Positions 34,534 through 43,432 of a DNA stretch of 64,000 bases are shown one piece after another; positions within the stretch are counted from its first letter, which is position 1; each line of letters starts with the position of its first letter. The notes under the pieces are model-generated. The model searched no databases. It was not told the origin of the DNA and saw only the letters and a program-made list of their open reading frames with translations. The position numbers and the translations under genes are program-made. The stretch lies in assembly GCA_964503665.1 (NCBI GenBank), contig CAZDAR010000002.1, forward strand, positions 1 to 64,000, written 5' to 3'. This DNA is from 40-80 sp964503665 (GTDB lineage Bacteria > Bacteroidota > Bacteroidia > Flavobacteriales_D > Crocinitomicaceae).

Positions 34534-35196
34534 ATGTACGCTAAAGATTTAATTACAGAAGAAATTCCTCCATTAAGACATACCGACACCGGTGAAACTG
34601 CCTTGAGATGGATGGATGAATTTAAAGTGAGTCATTTACCTGTTTTGAAAGGAGATAACTTTGTCGGAGTAGTTTCGGAATCAGATATATTGGATCGTAT
34701 TGATGTGGATGAAACACTCGATAAATTATTTGAACATTTACCAAGACCTTATGTTTTAGCAACCGCTCATATTTATGAAGTGCTCTATACTGTTGCGAAA
34801 CAAAATATTTCTATTGTCCCTGTTTTAGACGATAAAGAAAATTATTTGGGGTGTACCTCCATTTTCCATTTAATGCAATTGATTGCGAATACGGGAAGTA
34901 TTACCGAACAAGGGGGAATTATTGTGTTAGAGATTAATGATCGTGATTATTCGTTAGCGCAAATTGCTCAGATTGTAGAAAGTAATGATGCGCGCATTTT
35001 GAGTTCATTTATTACGTCTGCACCAGAATCAACTAAAGTAGATGTGACGATAAAAATTAACCAAATTGAATTAGATCGTATTGTGCGAACTTTTGAACGA
35101 TATGGGTATACGATTAGTGCTACGTTTCAAAAGAGCCTTTTTGAAGACGATGATCTGTTGCGCTATGAAGCTTTAATGAATTATTTGAAATTGTAA
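34534..35196 (+). CDS. CBS-domain protein
   Basis: 220 residues. Two CBS domains fill residues 1-125 (phrases FKVSHLPVLKGDNFVGVVSESDIL and NISIVPVLDDKENYLG), followed by an ACT-like beta-alpha region (IIVLEINDRDYSLAQIAQIVES to FERYGYTIS). CBS pairs bind adenine nucleotides and often regulate. The layout resembles AcuB-type proteins. It is one base upstream of nadK, and this pairing is common in Bacteroidota, so a link to NAD(P) or nucleotide sensing is reasonable inference. It is the first gene of a three-gene rightward unit after rnpB. Confidence 0.82.
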   Translation: MYAKDLITEEIPPLRHTDTGETALRWMDEFKVSHLPVLKGDNFVGVVSESDILDRIDVDETLDKLFEHLPRPYVLATAHIYEVLYTVAKQNISIVPVLDDKENYLGCTSIFHLMQLIANTGSITEQGGIIVLEINDRDYSLAQIAQIVESNDARILSSFITSAPESTKVDVTIKINQIELDRIVRTFERYGYTISATFQKSLFEDDDLLRYEALMNYLKL

Positions 35197-35197
35197 G

Positions 35198-36079
35198 ATG
35201 AATATTGCAGTTTACGGAAAGAAAATACTAAATAAGACTGATTTTAATGATTTTGAAGAAATTTTCAAGATTATAATTGAATTTGGATGGAATCCGATTG
35301 TCGAAGAGAGTTTGAAAGACGAATTGGTAAAACGAAATACTATTTATCAATCTCTGGCTACCTATAATTCACATACTGATTTTACCTCTGGTATTGATTG
35401 CGCATTAAGTGTTGGAGGTGATGGAACGTTTATAAAAACAGTCAGTTTTGTTAGAGATTCAAATGTGCCGATTATAGGAATCAATCTGGGAAGATTGGGT
35501 TTCTTGGCAAATATCAACCGCAATCAAATTTTGCAATCATTTAAGTTGTTGCAAGAAAATAAATATATCACCCAAGAACGTTCTTTACTTTGTGTAGAAT
35601 CAGAAAGAGGACATTTTGATAATGCCAATTTTGCACTCAATGAAGTAACCATACAGCGTAAAAATACCGCTTCAATGATTGCCATTTATGCTGAATTAAA
35701 TGGTGAATACTTGAATACTTATTGGGCAGATGGACTAATCATTTCTTCGCCTTCAGGATCTACAGCTTATAATTTAAGTTGCGGAGGCCCCATTGTAGTT
35801 CCTAATTGTGAAGTACATATTTTGACACCAATTGCCGCTCATAATCTCAACGTACGTCCCATGATTGTTTCCAATAAATTATCGTTGAAATTAAGCGTGA
35901 AAGGTAGAACCAATAGCTTTTTGTTAAGCCTTGATGGAAAGGTAATGGAAATTAAAGCGGACGAAGAAATTATAGTCAAAAAAGCGCCGTTCACCATTCA
36001 GACGATTGAATTTGAAAACAGCACCTTTTTAGAAACTATCCGAAATAAAATGCTCTGGGGATTAGATAAACGAAATTGA
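35198..36079 (+). CDS. nadK: NAD kinase
   Basis: 293 residues, standard length. It phosphorylates NAD to NADP with ATP or polyphosphate, in the cytoplasm. The GGDGT motif (residues 73-77) and the downstream SSPSGSTAYNLSCGGPI block, with the phrase ALNEVTI before it, identify the family. It sits one base after the CBS-domain gene and one base before the OmpA gene, so translation is tightly linked. Confidence 0.94.
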   Translation: MNIAVYGKKILNKTDFNDFEEIFKIIIEFGWNPIVEESLKDELVKRNTIYQSLATYNSHTDFTSGIDCALSVGGDGTFIKTVSFVRDSNVPIIGINLGRLGFLANINRNQILQSFKLLQENKYITQERSLLCVESERGHFDNANFALNEVTIQRKNTASMIAIYAELNGEYLNTYWADGLIISSPSGSTAYNLSCGGPIVVPNCEVHILTPIAAHNLNVRPMIVSNKLSLKLSVKGRTNSFLLSLDGKVMEIKADEEIIVKKAPFTIQTIEFENSTFLETIRNKMLWGLDKRN

Positions 36080-36080
36080 T

Positions 36081-36899
36081 ATGATTAGAAGTTTTTTGAT
36101 AACGATAAGTTTACTTGTTTTATTTCCATTGATTAGTAGCGCTCAAATCATGTCTGGTTATAGTATTCCTTACCATTATAATCAAAAATTACCCGATGAT
36201 TATAATTTAACGAAATTTATAGGATTCATTCATACGCTTGATAAAGAAACTATCCTGAGTATTTCTGTCATTGCTAGCTCCGATTCTGTAGGAGGTGAAG
36301 AAGGTAATTTAAAAATAGGGAAAGCTCGTTATTTGGAAATAGAAAAGATTTTAAAACAAGAAATTCAGCCATTTCCACCATTAACTTTCGAGAATAAAGG
36401 GAGTATTATTCAAAAAAAATTCAAACTATCTAATGAAGATGCACGTTTTGTGGAGGTTCGCTTTTTTCTTTTAAAAAGACAGATGGATGAATTAGATAGA
36501 ATTGATACGCTAATTCCAGAAGAAATAGTTTCTTTTCCACCTGCTCAAGAGGAGAAAGCTAAGAAAGATTATAAAGGAAAAACAATCGTTACATCTATCT
36601 TTTTTGTGGGAGATAAAAGCAAATATCTAGGCGATCCTAGTGAAGAGTTAGAACGAATTTACACCATCTACAAAGAGCAACCTAATTTACATCTTATTAT
36701 CTCTGGACACACCTGTTGTAAAGATAAAGTGGCGCTATCGAAAAAACGTGCAAAAAGTGTCTACCGTGCTTTAAGAAAGTTAGGAATCCCACGTTCTAAA
36801 ATGGTGTATGAAGGTTGTGGTAACAAACGACCATTAGTATTAGAAGTAGATGAAGAAGCGCGCCAAAAGAATAGACGGGTAGAAGTTACTTTCCCCTAA
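36081..36899 (+). CDS. OmpA family protein with a possible second, degenerate OmpA module
   Basis: 272 residues with a signal peptide (cut near SSAQ, residue 22). The C-terminal OmpA domain (about 165-272) shows LIISGHTCCKDKVALSKKRAKS, VYEGCGNKRPL and QKNRRVEVTF. The N-terminal half has a similar order of elements (LSISVIASSDSVGGEEGN, KIGKARYLEIEKIL, NEDARFVEVRFF), so it may be an old duplication that has lost the motif. It binds peptidoglycan if typical. It closes the CBS-nadK operon and is convergent with the dehydrogenase gene, 13 bases away. Confidence 0.75.
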   Translation: MIRSFLITISLLVLFPLISSAQIMSGYSIPYHYNQKLPDDYNLTKFIGFIHTLDKETILSISVIASSDSVGGEEGNLKIGKARYLEIEKILKQEIQPFPPLTFENKGSIIQKKFKLSNEDARFVEVRFFLLKRQMDELDRIDTLIPEEIVSFPPAQEEKAKKDYKGKTIVTSIFFVGDKSKYLGDPSEELERIYTIYKEQPNLHLIISGHTCCKDKVALSKKRAKSVYRALRKLGIPRSKMVYEGCGNKRPLVLEVDEEARQKNRRVEVTFP

Positions 36900-36912
36900 G
36901 GGATGTAGAATT

Positions 36913-37866
36913 TCAGCTTGAAATCGAACCGAAGTGAAGGATAATCTTATCGGCTAATACGTTACTCAATTTAAAATAGCTTTCGATAGTCCATCCACCT
37001 ACATGCGGTGAGAACAACACTCTTTCATTGGTCAATAACTCTTTTATTTCTGGAGGAAGTGTATTTGACTGAAATCCGTTTACAAATGCTTTGTTTTCTA
37101 TTTCTAGTACGTCTAAACAAGCGCCAAGAACTTTCTTTGAATCAATTGCCTCCGCTAAATCTGCTAATTGAACCACTTTTCCACGTGAAAGATTGATGAG
37201 GTAAATAGGTTTTTTGAAATGAGTAAAAAACGCAGTAGAACCAAAGAAAATGGTTTCGGGTGTTTGTGGAATATGAAAACTGACAACATCTGCTTTTTCG
37301 TATAGTTCATCTAAATCGACTTCTTTTATACGCGCTGTTTCGAATCCCGATTTGTATTTATCATGAGCTAATATTTCGCAATCGAAACCACTTAATAGTT
37401 TAGCAAATTGACTGCCATTATTTCCATAACCGATAATTCCTATCGTTTTACCTGCCATCTCAATTCCTCTATTTCCTTCTCTATCCCAAATGCCTTTTCG
37501 AACTTCTCTATCTCCTTTTGATAATTTATTGAAAAGTGCTAGCAACATTCCCAATGCATGTTCGGCTACGGCATTGCGATTTCCCTCAGGAGCATTGAAA
37601 AGCTGAATTCCATTATTGGAACAATAGATTTCATCAATTGTTTCCATTCCCGCTCCTGCGCGTGCAATAAATTGAAGATGTGGTGCGCTTTTTAAAAAGT
37701 CTTCGTCTAAATTTAATCGGGAACGCACAACCATTCCTTGTGCTTGATTAATTTCTTCTTTGAGTTCATCTATAGGCTTATTTGAACCTTCGATGCATTG
37801 ATAGCCATTATCGGTTAAACGCTGCTCCAAAATAGGATGAACACGATCTAAAAATAAAACTTTCAT
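36913..37866 (-). CDS. D-2-hydroxyacid dehydrogenase (phosphoglycerate dehydrogenase-like)
   Basis: 317 residues. The Rossmann NAD motif is GIIGYGNNGSQFAKLL (about 146), with VVSFHIPQTPET and the catalytic Arg in NLSRGKV. A catalytic Glu lies in the LDVLEIE region and a His in SPHVGGWT. The N-terminal substrate domain carries VRSRLNLD and RAGAGMETID. It belongs to the D-2-hydroxyacid dehydrogenase superfamily that includes SerA. The lack of a C-terminal ACT domain fits short Bacteroidota forms, and the exact substrate is uncertain. The gap to the upstream mgtE stop is six bases. Confidence 0.82.
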   Translation of the reverse strand: MKVLFLDRVHPILEQRLTDNGYQCIEGSNKPIDELKEEINQAQGMVVRSRLNLDEDFLKSAPHLQFIARAGAGMETIDEIYCSNNGIQLFNAPEGNRNAVAEHALGMLLALFNKLSKGDREVRKGIWDREGNRGIEMAGKTIGIIGYGNNGSQFAKLLSGFDCEILAHDKYKSGFETARIKEVDLDELYEKADVVSFHIPQTPETIFFGSTAFFTHFKKPIYLINLSRGKVVQLADLAEAIDSKKVLGACLDVLEIENKAFVNGFQSNTLPPEIKELLTNERVLFSPHVGGWTIESYFKLSNVLADKIILHFGSISS

Positions 37867-37872
37867 AGCGAA

Positions 37873-39222
37873 TTAAATTCCAACAAGCAATGTACTCACA
37901 GAGAAGTAAATGAATAAACCAATGATATCATTCATAGTGGTGACAAATGGACCTGTCGCTAATGCAGGGTCGATTTTGTATTTGTTCATGATGATAGGAA
38001 TAAACGAACCAGCGACTGCGGCAAATACAATGACAATCATTAAAGATATACTTACGGTTATACCTAATTGAAAATTAGATAGGTATGTAGCTATTCCTAA
38101 AATAACGACAGAACAAATAGCGCCATTTATCAACCCTACTAACGCTTCACGGAATAGATTTTTAGCGATATTACTGTAGTCAATTCCCTTTGCTAAAGCT
38201 TGTACAACAATAGCCGAAGACTGAACGCCAACATTTCCACCCATCGCTGTTATTAGTGGGATGAAAAAAGCCAAAGCAGGTACTGAGCCAATGTTTATTT
38301 CATAATTAGAGATGACGTTTGCACTAACAGTTCCACCAAACATTCCGATAAAAAGCCATAGTAAACGTGCACGTGATGTTTTCCAGATGGGAGCATTGTG
38401 AATCACTATTTCCGATAAACCGGATGCCATCTGAAAGTCTTTATCCGCTTCTTCTTTAATTAAATCAACAACGTCATCAATCGTAATTCGTCCAACAAGT
38501 TTATTTTGAAAGTCAACAACTGGAATTGCGACTAAATCATATCTTTCCATGACTTTAGCAACAACTTCAGTTGCGTCCATTGTTTTTACTGAAATTACGT
38601 TTTTGGATTTATATAACTCATTAATTTTCGTTTTTGGCTTAGCGAAAAGTAATGATTTCAATGATAAGACACCGACTAATTTATCTTGATTATCCACCAC
38701 ATAAATGGTGTATACTTTTTCTACATTTTCTGCTTGTCTTCTGAGTTCTACTAAGCAACGATCAACTGGCCAGTCAATACGTGCTTGAATGAATTCTTTC
38801 TGCATCAAACCACCGGCAGTATCCTCGGAATAGTTTAATAAGTCAACAATGTCTTCAGCGGCCTCATCATCTTCCATATGGGAGATAACTTCTTGAATTT
38901 TAGAGTGTTCAAAGTCACCTAAAATATCAGCGGCATCGTCAGAATCTAAGTTGTCTAGCTGTTCGGCAATTTCTTTATTTGAGAGTAAGCTAATGAAGTG
39001 ATCACGAACATGCTCTTCAAACTCCATTAAGACATCCGCCTGCGTGTCTTCATCCAAATGAAAATAGACATACTTCGCCTGTTCGATATCAAGAGCCTCC
39101 AAAATATCGGCAATATCGGCAAAGTGAAGAACAGCTAAATTTTCTGTAATCCAATTAGTGTCGTCGTTTCGAATTGCCAACAGCAATTCGTCCATATACT
39201 CTTTTGTCTTTTCAAAGTGCAT
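37873..39222 (-). CDS. mgtE: Magnesium transporter MgtE
   Basis: 449 residues, full length. An N-terminal superhelical MgtE domain (about 1-130, HFADIADILEAL, LDSDDAADIL), a CBS pair (about 135-255, with TAGGLMQKEFI) and a five-helix membrane channel (about 285-449) with the Mg-binding GGNVGVQSS and MNDIIG regions. It imports Mg2+ through the inner membrane, gated by cytosolic Mg2+ binding to the N and CBS domains. It is transcribed leftward and followed by the dehydrogenase gene after six bases. Confidence 0.93.
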   Translation of the reverse strand: MHFEKTKEYMDELLLAIRNDDTNWITENLAVLHFADIADILEALDIEQAKYVYFHLDEDTQADVLMEFEEHVRDHFISLLSNKEIAEQLDNLDSDDAADILGDFEHSKIQEVISHMEDDEAAEDIVDLLNYSEDTAGGLMQKEFIQARIDWPVDRCLVELRRQAENVEKVYTIYVVDNQDKLVGVLSLKSLLFAKPKTKINELYKSKNVISVKTMDATEVVAKVMERYDLVAIPVVDFQNKLVGRITIDDVVDLIKEEADKDFQMASGLSEIVIHNAPIWKTSRARLLWLFIGMFGGTVSANVISNYEINIGSVPALAFFIPLITAMGGNVGVQSSAIVVQALAKGIDYSNIAKNLFREALVGLINGAICSVVILGIATYLSNFQLGITVSISLMIVIVFAAVAGSFIPIIMNKYKIDPALATGPFVTTMNDIIGLFIYFSVSTLLVGI

Positions 39223-39283
39223 GTTGCAAAAGTAAGCATTCTATCGAAAAACTCGTACTAAGCCTAATGTTAAGTTTAATTAT

Positions 39284-39291
39284 TATTTTTG
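39284..39291 (+). promoter_or_regulatory. -7 promoter element before the exported protein gene
   Basis: TATTTTTG matches TAnnTTTG. The predicted transcript start near 39296 would lie after the upstream in-frame start at 39289, so the ATG at 39334 is the better start for the next gene. Confidence 0.5.
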
Positions 39292-39333
39292 TCTAGCATA
39301 CTATTTGATATCATCATCCAAAATCAGCTAAAA

Positions 39334-40413
39334 ATGAAGCATATCCTCCTTTTGATAGGACTTAGTTTTATCACTTTTTCTATACATTCTCAAATTCTTC
39401 CTTTTGTTGATTATAACGATTATTTGAAAGTCTTTTATATGGGACAACCACGTCAATTGGAATATCAACGCATTCAATCTTTTGCTTTTGGAGATAATAT
39501 ACTGGCGTACACCGATAGTAAAAATGACTTGAAATTTTACGACGGAAAAAATATCCAGACCGCCACGAATATGATGGTCAATTATAAAGTTTCAGATACC
39601 TATTTAGCTTTTAGAGTTTCCAATGCCCTTTATTATATAGAAAATAATAAACCGCGTAATCTGACGATGTTTGCTGGGAATTTTATCGTCAAAGATTCTT
39701 TAATTGTGTTTGAAGACATACGTTATAATACGTGGAACATTGTGTATAAAGGTTCTATTGCTCCTCTCTATCAAGCGACAGGTGAATTGAAAGAACCGGC
39801 GTTTGTAGGAGATAATATCATTATTTTTAAAGATAACGGCGATGTTTATCGTGTATTTTATAAAGGACGATTATATGAGTTTGGTGTTTGGCTGGACCCT
39901 ATTAAATTCTCTGTTGGAACAAACATTGCTTGTTTCAATGATCCGACCATGGGAACTTTTGCCGTATTTGAAAATGGTGAATTTATGGATGTTGAACCTC
40001 AGTTTGTAAAGTCTTATAAAACAGGTAGAAATGCCATTGTGTATGAAGATATTAATGGTAATTTAATGTATTATTCTAAAGGTAAAAAAGCACAATTATC
40101 TAACTTTCCCAAAACATATGACGTAGTAGATGAAGCCATCCTTTTTACGGAAAATAATTATACCTACACCTTTTATAATGGAGAGAAAACGCTTGTCTGT
40201 AACTATGTTCCCAAAGATTATATGTTGAAGAATAAGGTTATCGTATTCCGTAATATTATGGGCGGTGTGAGTGCTTTTGTCGATGGAAAAACGGTGGAAT
40301 TAACCACCCAACAAGATTCCGAATATGAAATTTCAGGGAATTATATTTTGGTGAAGTTGTTCAATCGTTCCTATCTGGTTTATGCAGATGGACAATTGTA
40401 TACGATGAATTGA
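39334..40413 (+). CDS. Exported protein of unknown function, propeller-like
   Basis: 359 residues from the ATG at 39334, which gives a signal peptide (MKHILLLIGLSFITFSIHSQ). An upstream in-frame start would add a non-signal stretch overlapping the promoter. The mature part has about six short repeats of the form (I/V)FKDNGDVYRVFYKGRLYEF, with alternating Tyr/Phe strands suggestive of a beta-propeller or other repeat beta structure. No catalytic residue pattern is seen. It is divergent from mgtE. Location is periplasm or cell surface; function unknown. Confidence 0.6.
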   Translation: MKHILLLIGLSFITFSIHSQILPFVDYNDYLKVFYMGQPRQLEYQRIQSFAFGDNILAYTDSKNDLKFYDGKNIQTATNMMVNYKVSDTYLAFRVSNALYYIENNKPRNLTMFAGNFIVKDSLIVFEDIRYNTWNIVYKGSIAPLYQATGELKEPAFVGDNIIIFKDNGDVYRVFYKGRLYEFGVWLDPIKFSVGTNIACFNDPTMGTFAVFENGEFMDVEPQFVKSYKTGRNAIVYEDINGNLMYYSKGKKAQLSNFPKTYDVVDEAILFTENNYTYTFYNGEKTLVCNYVPKDYMLKNKVIVFRNIMGGVSAFVDGKTVELTTQQDSEYEISGNYILVKLFNRSYLVYADGQLYTMN

Positions 40414-40637
40414 TGGGCATTGGCTAAAAATTATGGCGTAATTAATTATTTCTCTTCATCTAAGGTATTCTCAAAAGACCAGTCACAGTCGTGGTTATAA
40501 AGCAAAATAGTATAATAGCAATTGAATCAAAACTGATATTCTCCTAAAGTATAAAGTAAAAGGCTCTAAAAGTGTAAAGTGCATCTTTCAATTAAGTCTA
40601 TTTGAAATTTCACATACCTTTTTTGATGTATTAAATC
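40414..40637. other. Intergenic stretch, no gene seen
   Basis: 224 AT-rich bases between convergent genes. No strong terminator hairpin, RNA gene or plausible coding frame was seen. Two short similar runs (AAAGTATAAAGT and AAAGTGTAAAGT) are the only regular pattern. Confidence 0.4.
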
Positions 40638-40919
40638 TCACCTTACGATAATCTTTATCATCGATTTGCCCTTTTTTGAATGCATTTGTAAGAGATAGAT
40701 ACCACTATTCATTCCTACTGTTGAAATAGTAGGTGAAAAATCATTCAGTACTTCTTCCTTTAATAATTTTCCGTCGGGAGAATAAATCGAATAAGAAGAC
40801 GAATAACTCGATGAATACATATTCGCTGGATATATTTCGGACCACAAAAGATTGGATTGAGAAAAACCGAGGTTCAACCACCAGCATAAAACAACGAAAA
40901 GGATAATTTTTCGACTCAT
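40638..40919 (-). CDS. Very small exported protein made almost only of a T9SS sorting domain
   Basis: 93 residues from the ATG at 40919 (MSRKIILFVV). A signal peptide (cut near GFSQ, residue 21) and a short spacer of about 17 residues with a Ser/Tyr run lead straight into a T9SS type A sorting domain (YSIYSPDGKLLKEE, then NSGIYLLQMHSKKGKSMIKIIVR). There is no room for a cargo domain. It may be a gene remnant or a small real surface peptide. The upstream M28 gene on the same strand ends with its own terminator in between, so this gene needs its own promoter. Confidence 0.6.
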   Translation of the reverse strand: MSRKIILFVVLCWWLNLGFSQSNLLWSEIYPANMYSSSYSSSYSIYSPDGKLLKEEVLNDFSPTISTVGMNSGIYLLQMHSKKGKSMIKIIVR

Positions 40920-40989
40920 AGTGATAACTTTATATAGAAACAAAATGAAAAATTAAAACGTTGGAATGACGGAAGAATTGACCGTATTA

Positions 40990-41036
40990 AAATCAAAAAA
41001 GGCAGTGACCATCCCATCGGAATCATCACTGCCTTT
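40990..41036 (-). terminator. Rho-independent terminator of the M28 peptidase gene
   Basis: An 11-bp perfect hairpin (40998-41008 with 41026-41036, AAAGGCAGTGA) with a 17-base loop. On the minus strand it is followed by a run of T (complement of 40995-41000). Confidence 0.85.
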
Positions 41037-41058
41037 AAAAGTTATTTTGTTGTGCTAT

Positions 41059-43278
41059 TTAAAATACGACCTTTAATTTTAATTCTTTTCCGTCACGTTT
41101 AACAGTCACTTCCCTTTCGTCTCCTGCTTTTAATTTAGAAAGACATTCCATGTATTTGTACACGTCTTTAACTTCGCATTCACCTATGTGTGTCAAAATA
41201 TCTCCTGCTTTGATTCCTGCTTTGTCTGCTGGTTTTCCTTCAGTTACACCATCAATGTGTAAACCATCACCATAATCGGCGTAGTCTGGCATCACACCTA
41301 AAGTAACTTTGTAGGCAGCTGCTAATTTTCCTGCTTTTACTTTGGTCTTCATGAAAACAAGTTTATCTTTTTCAGCCAAAGCATTCGCTACTCTGAAAAC
41401 ATAACTTGTAATGGCACGAACACCATAATAGCTAATTTTATCTTCGTCGTCACTTGGTTTGTGGTAATCTTTATGTGTTCCAGTGAAGAAGAATAAAACA
41501 GGAATATCTTTTAGGTAAAAAGAAGTGTGATCAGATGGACCAACACCTGAACTGTCTTCTGTAACGACAAATCCTGCTGGTTTATTTTTTTGTACGACGG
41601 CCGAGAAATCAGGACAGGTACCAATTCCACCCACCACTAATTCTTTTTTGTCATTCAAACGTCCAACCATATCCATATTAATCATCGCAATAATGTTCGG
41701 ATATTTATCCTTTAATGTTTCTGCCATGTGTTTTGAACCGATTAAACCATCTTCTTCACCCGAAAAAGCGACGAAAATATAGTTGACTTTCTCGATGGTT
41801 TTGTTTTGAGAATACATACGTGCTAATTCCATCATTGCCGTAGTTCCAGAAGCATTGTCGTCTGCGCCATTGTGTATTTCTCCTTCAGAATTCATTTTGG
41901 TAGAATTGTGATGTTCATTTCTTCCCAAGTGATCATAATGTGCTCCGATAACAATCGTTTTCGATACATTATTATCCAAAACAGCGATGACGTTTCTACC
42001 GCTATTTGGCTTTGTACTTGTGCTGTCATGTGGATTTAAACGGACAGAATACTCAAATTTCTGGAAATAGCTATTCTCTTCGTACGGCTTTAAACCCAAT
42101 TTTTTGAATTCACTAGCAATGTAATCTCCCGCCAATTGTTCACCTTTTGAACCTGTTAAACGTCCTTCTAATTCATCGGAAGATAAATACGTTAGGTGTT
42201 TCTTTAAATTCACATCACTGACAATTTCCGCTGGGTCAGTATCTACCCAATCTGCGATAAATACATCTGTTTCTCTTGGGTTTTCTAAGTTTCTATTACT
42301 AGAGAAAGCGATTTTCTTTCCGTCTGGAGAAAACATCGGGAACGCATTAAAGTTACTTTCAAATGTAATTTGACGAAGATTCGTTCCATTCGTGTCAATC
42401 ATGAATAATTGAAAATCATATCCATGTGTTGAATGATGATTAGAAGAGAAAATAATACTCTTGCTGTTTGGAGTGAAATAAGGAGACCAATTGGCCTTTC
42501 CTAATTTCGTTACTTGTTTTAAATTAGTTCCATCTACATTCACCGTATAGATTTCCATGTTTGTCGGAGCTACCAAGTCTTTGCTTAAATAGTTTTTATA
42601 TTCTGCAATATCCGCTTCTGTTGTTGGACGAGAAGAACGAAAAACTAATTTCTTACTATCAGGTGAGAAAAAAGCGCCGCCATCATAGCCAAGTCCGTAG
42701 GTAATTTGTTTAAGGTTAGTACCATCTACATCCATTACCCAAATTTCTAAATCACCTGTTCGTGTGCTGGTAAAAGCAATTTTTTTTCCGTCTGGAGAAA
42801 GCACCGCTTCCGCATCGTATCCTGGAGAATCCGTTAATTGTTTAACAATGTTCCCATTTAAGTCAGCAATAAAAATATCGAAATCAGCAAAAATTGGCCA
42901 CAAATATTTACCGTCTGATTTTGGAGGAGCTGGACAAGCATGATCACCTTTGTGCGTAGAAGCGTAAAGAATATGCTTTCCGTCTGGCATAAAGAAGGAA
43001 CACGTCGTTCTACCTAATCCTGTGGAGATTAATTTTAAATCCACTGCTGTGGGTTTTTCGATACTTAAATCCAGTGTGTAAATTTGATCACATTCAATCC
43101 CTTCTTTCGGATTGGTGACTTGCATTGTTAACCGTTTACTGTCGGGACTAAAATAAGCTTCAGCGTTGTCACCTCCAAAAGTTAACTGTCTAAGGTTTTT
43201 AAAATTTTTTTCTTGCGAATGTCCGTAAATGCTAAAAAGAGCAATAACTGTTAAGAACGAAAGTAATTTTTTCATCAT
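41059..43278 (-). CDS. Secreted M28-type metallopeptidase with propeller and PDZ domains
   Basis: 739 residues. A signal peptide (to about residue 21) is followed by WD40/TolB-like PD40 repeats (about 30-350, many FSPDGKKIAF phrases) and then the M28 zinc aminopeptidase domain (about 365-640). The metal and catalytic residues are visible: IGAHYDHLG, GADDNASGTTAMM, SGEEDGLIGS, INMDMVGR and PSDHTSFYL. A PDZ domain (about 655-739, GIKAGDILTHIGE) closes it. It probably digests peptides in the periplasm or outside the cell. The protein has no T9SS sorting domain, unlike other secreted proteins here. Its own terminator follows. Confidence 0.9.
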   Translation of the reverse strand: MMKKLLSFLTVIALFSIYGHSQEKNFKNLRQLTFGGDNAEAYFSPDSKRLTMQVTNPKEGIECDQIYTLDLSIEKPTAVDLKLISTGLGRTTCSFFMPDGKHILYASTHKGDHACPAPPKSDGKYLWPIFADFDIFIADLNGNIVKQLTDSPGYDAEAVLSPDGKKIAFTSTRTGDLEIWVMDVDGTNLKQITYGLGYDGGAFFSPDSKKLVFRSSRPTTEADIAEYKNYLSKDLVAPTNMEIYTVNVDGTNLKQVTKLGKANWSPYFTPNSKSIIFSSNHHSTHGYDFQLFMIDTNGTNLRQITFESNFNAFPMFSPDGKKIAFSSNRNLENPRETDVFIADWVDTDPAEIVSDVNLKKHLTYLSSDELEGRLTGSKGEQLAGDYIASEFKKLGLKPYEENSYFQKFEYSVRLNPHDSTSTKPNSGRNVIAVLDNNVSKTIVIGAHYDHLGRNEHHNSTKMNSEGEIHNGADDNASGTTAMMELARMYSQNKTIEKVNYIFVAFSGEEDGLIGSKHMAETLKDKYPNIIAMINMDMVGRLNDKKELVVGGIGTCPDFSAVVQKNKPAGFVVTEDSSGVGPSDHTSFYLKDIPVLFFFTGTHKDYHKPSDDEDKISYYGVRAITSYVFRVANALAEKDKLVFMKTKVKAGKLAAAYKVTLGVMPDYADYGDGLHIDGVTEGKPADKAGIKAGDILTHIGECEVKDVYKYMECLSKLKAGDEREVTVKRDGKELKLKVVF

Positions 43279-43396
43279 GCGATTATTTAATTTTTAAAAT
43301 CGCCCAAAATTAAAAGAGTAATTCATTATAAAAGTCATGTTAGTGTCAGAAAATAAATATTCTCATTTAAATATTTACTTTTTCTAAAAGAAACCA

Positions 43397-43404
43397 TAAC
43401 TTTG
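43397..43404 (+). promoter_or_regulatory. -7 promoter element of the GAPDH gene
   Basis: TAACTTTG matches TAnnTTTG, 28 bases before the start codon, with TTTA 19 bases upstream at the -33 position. Confidence 0.55.
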
Positions 43405-43432
43405 GAAGACATACGATTTAAATAATAAAACA

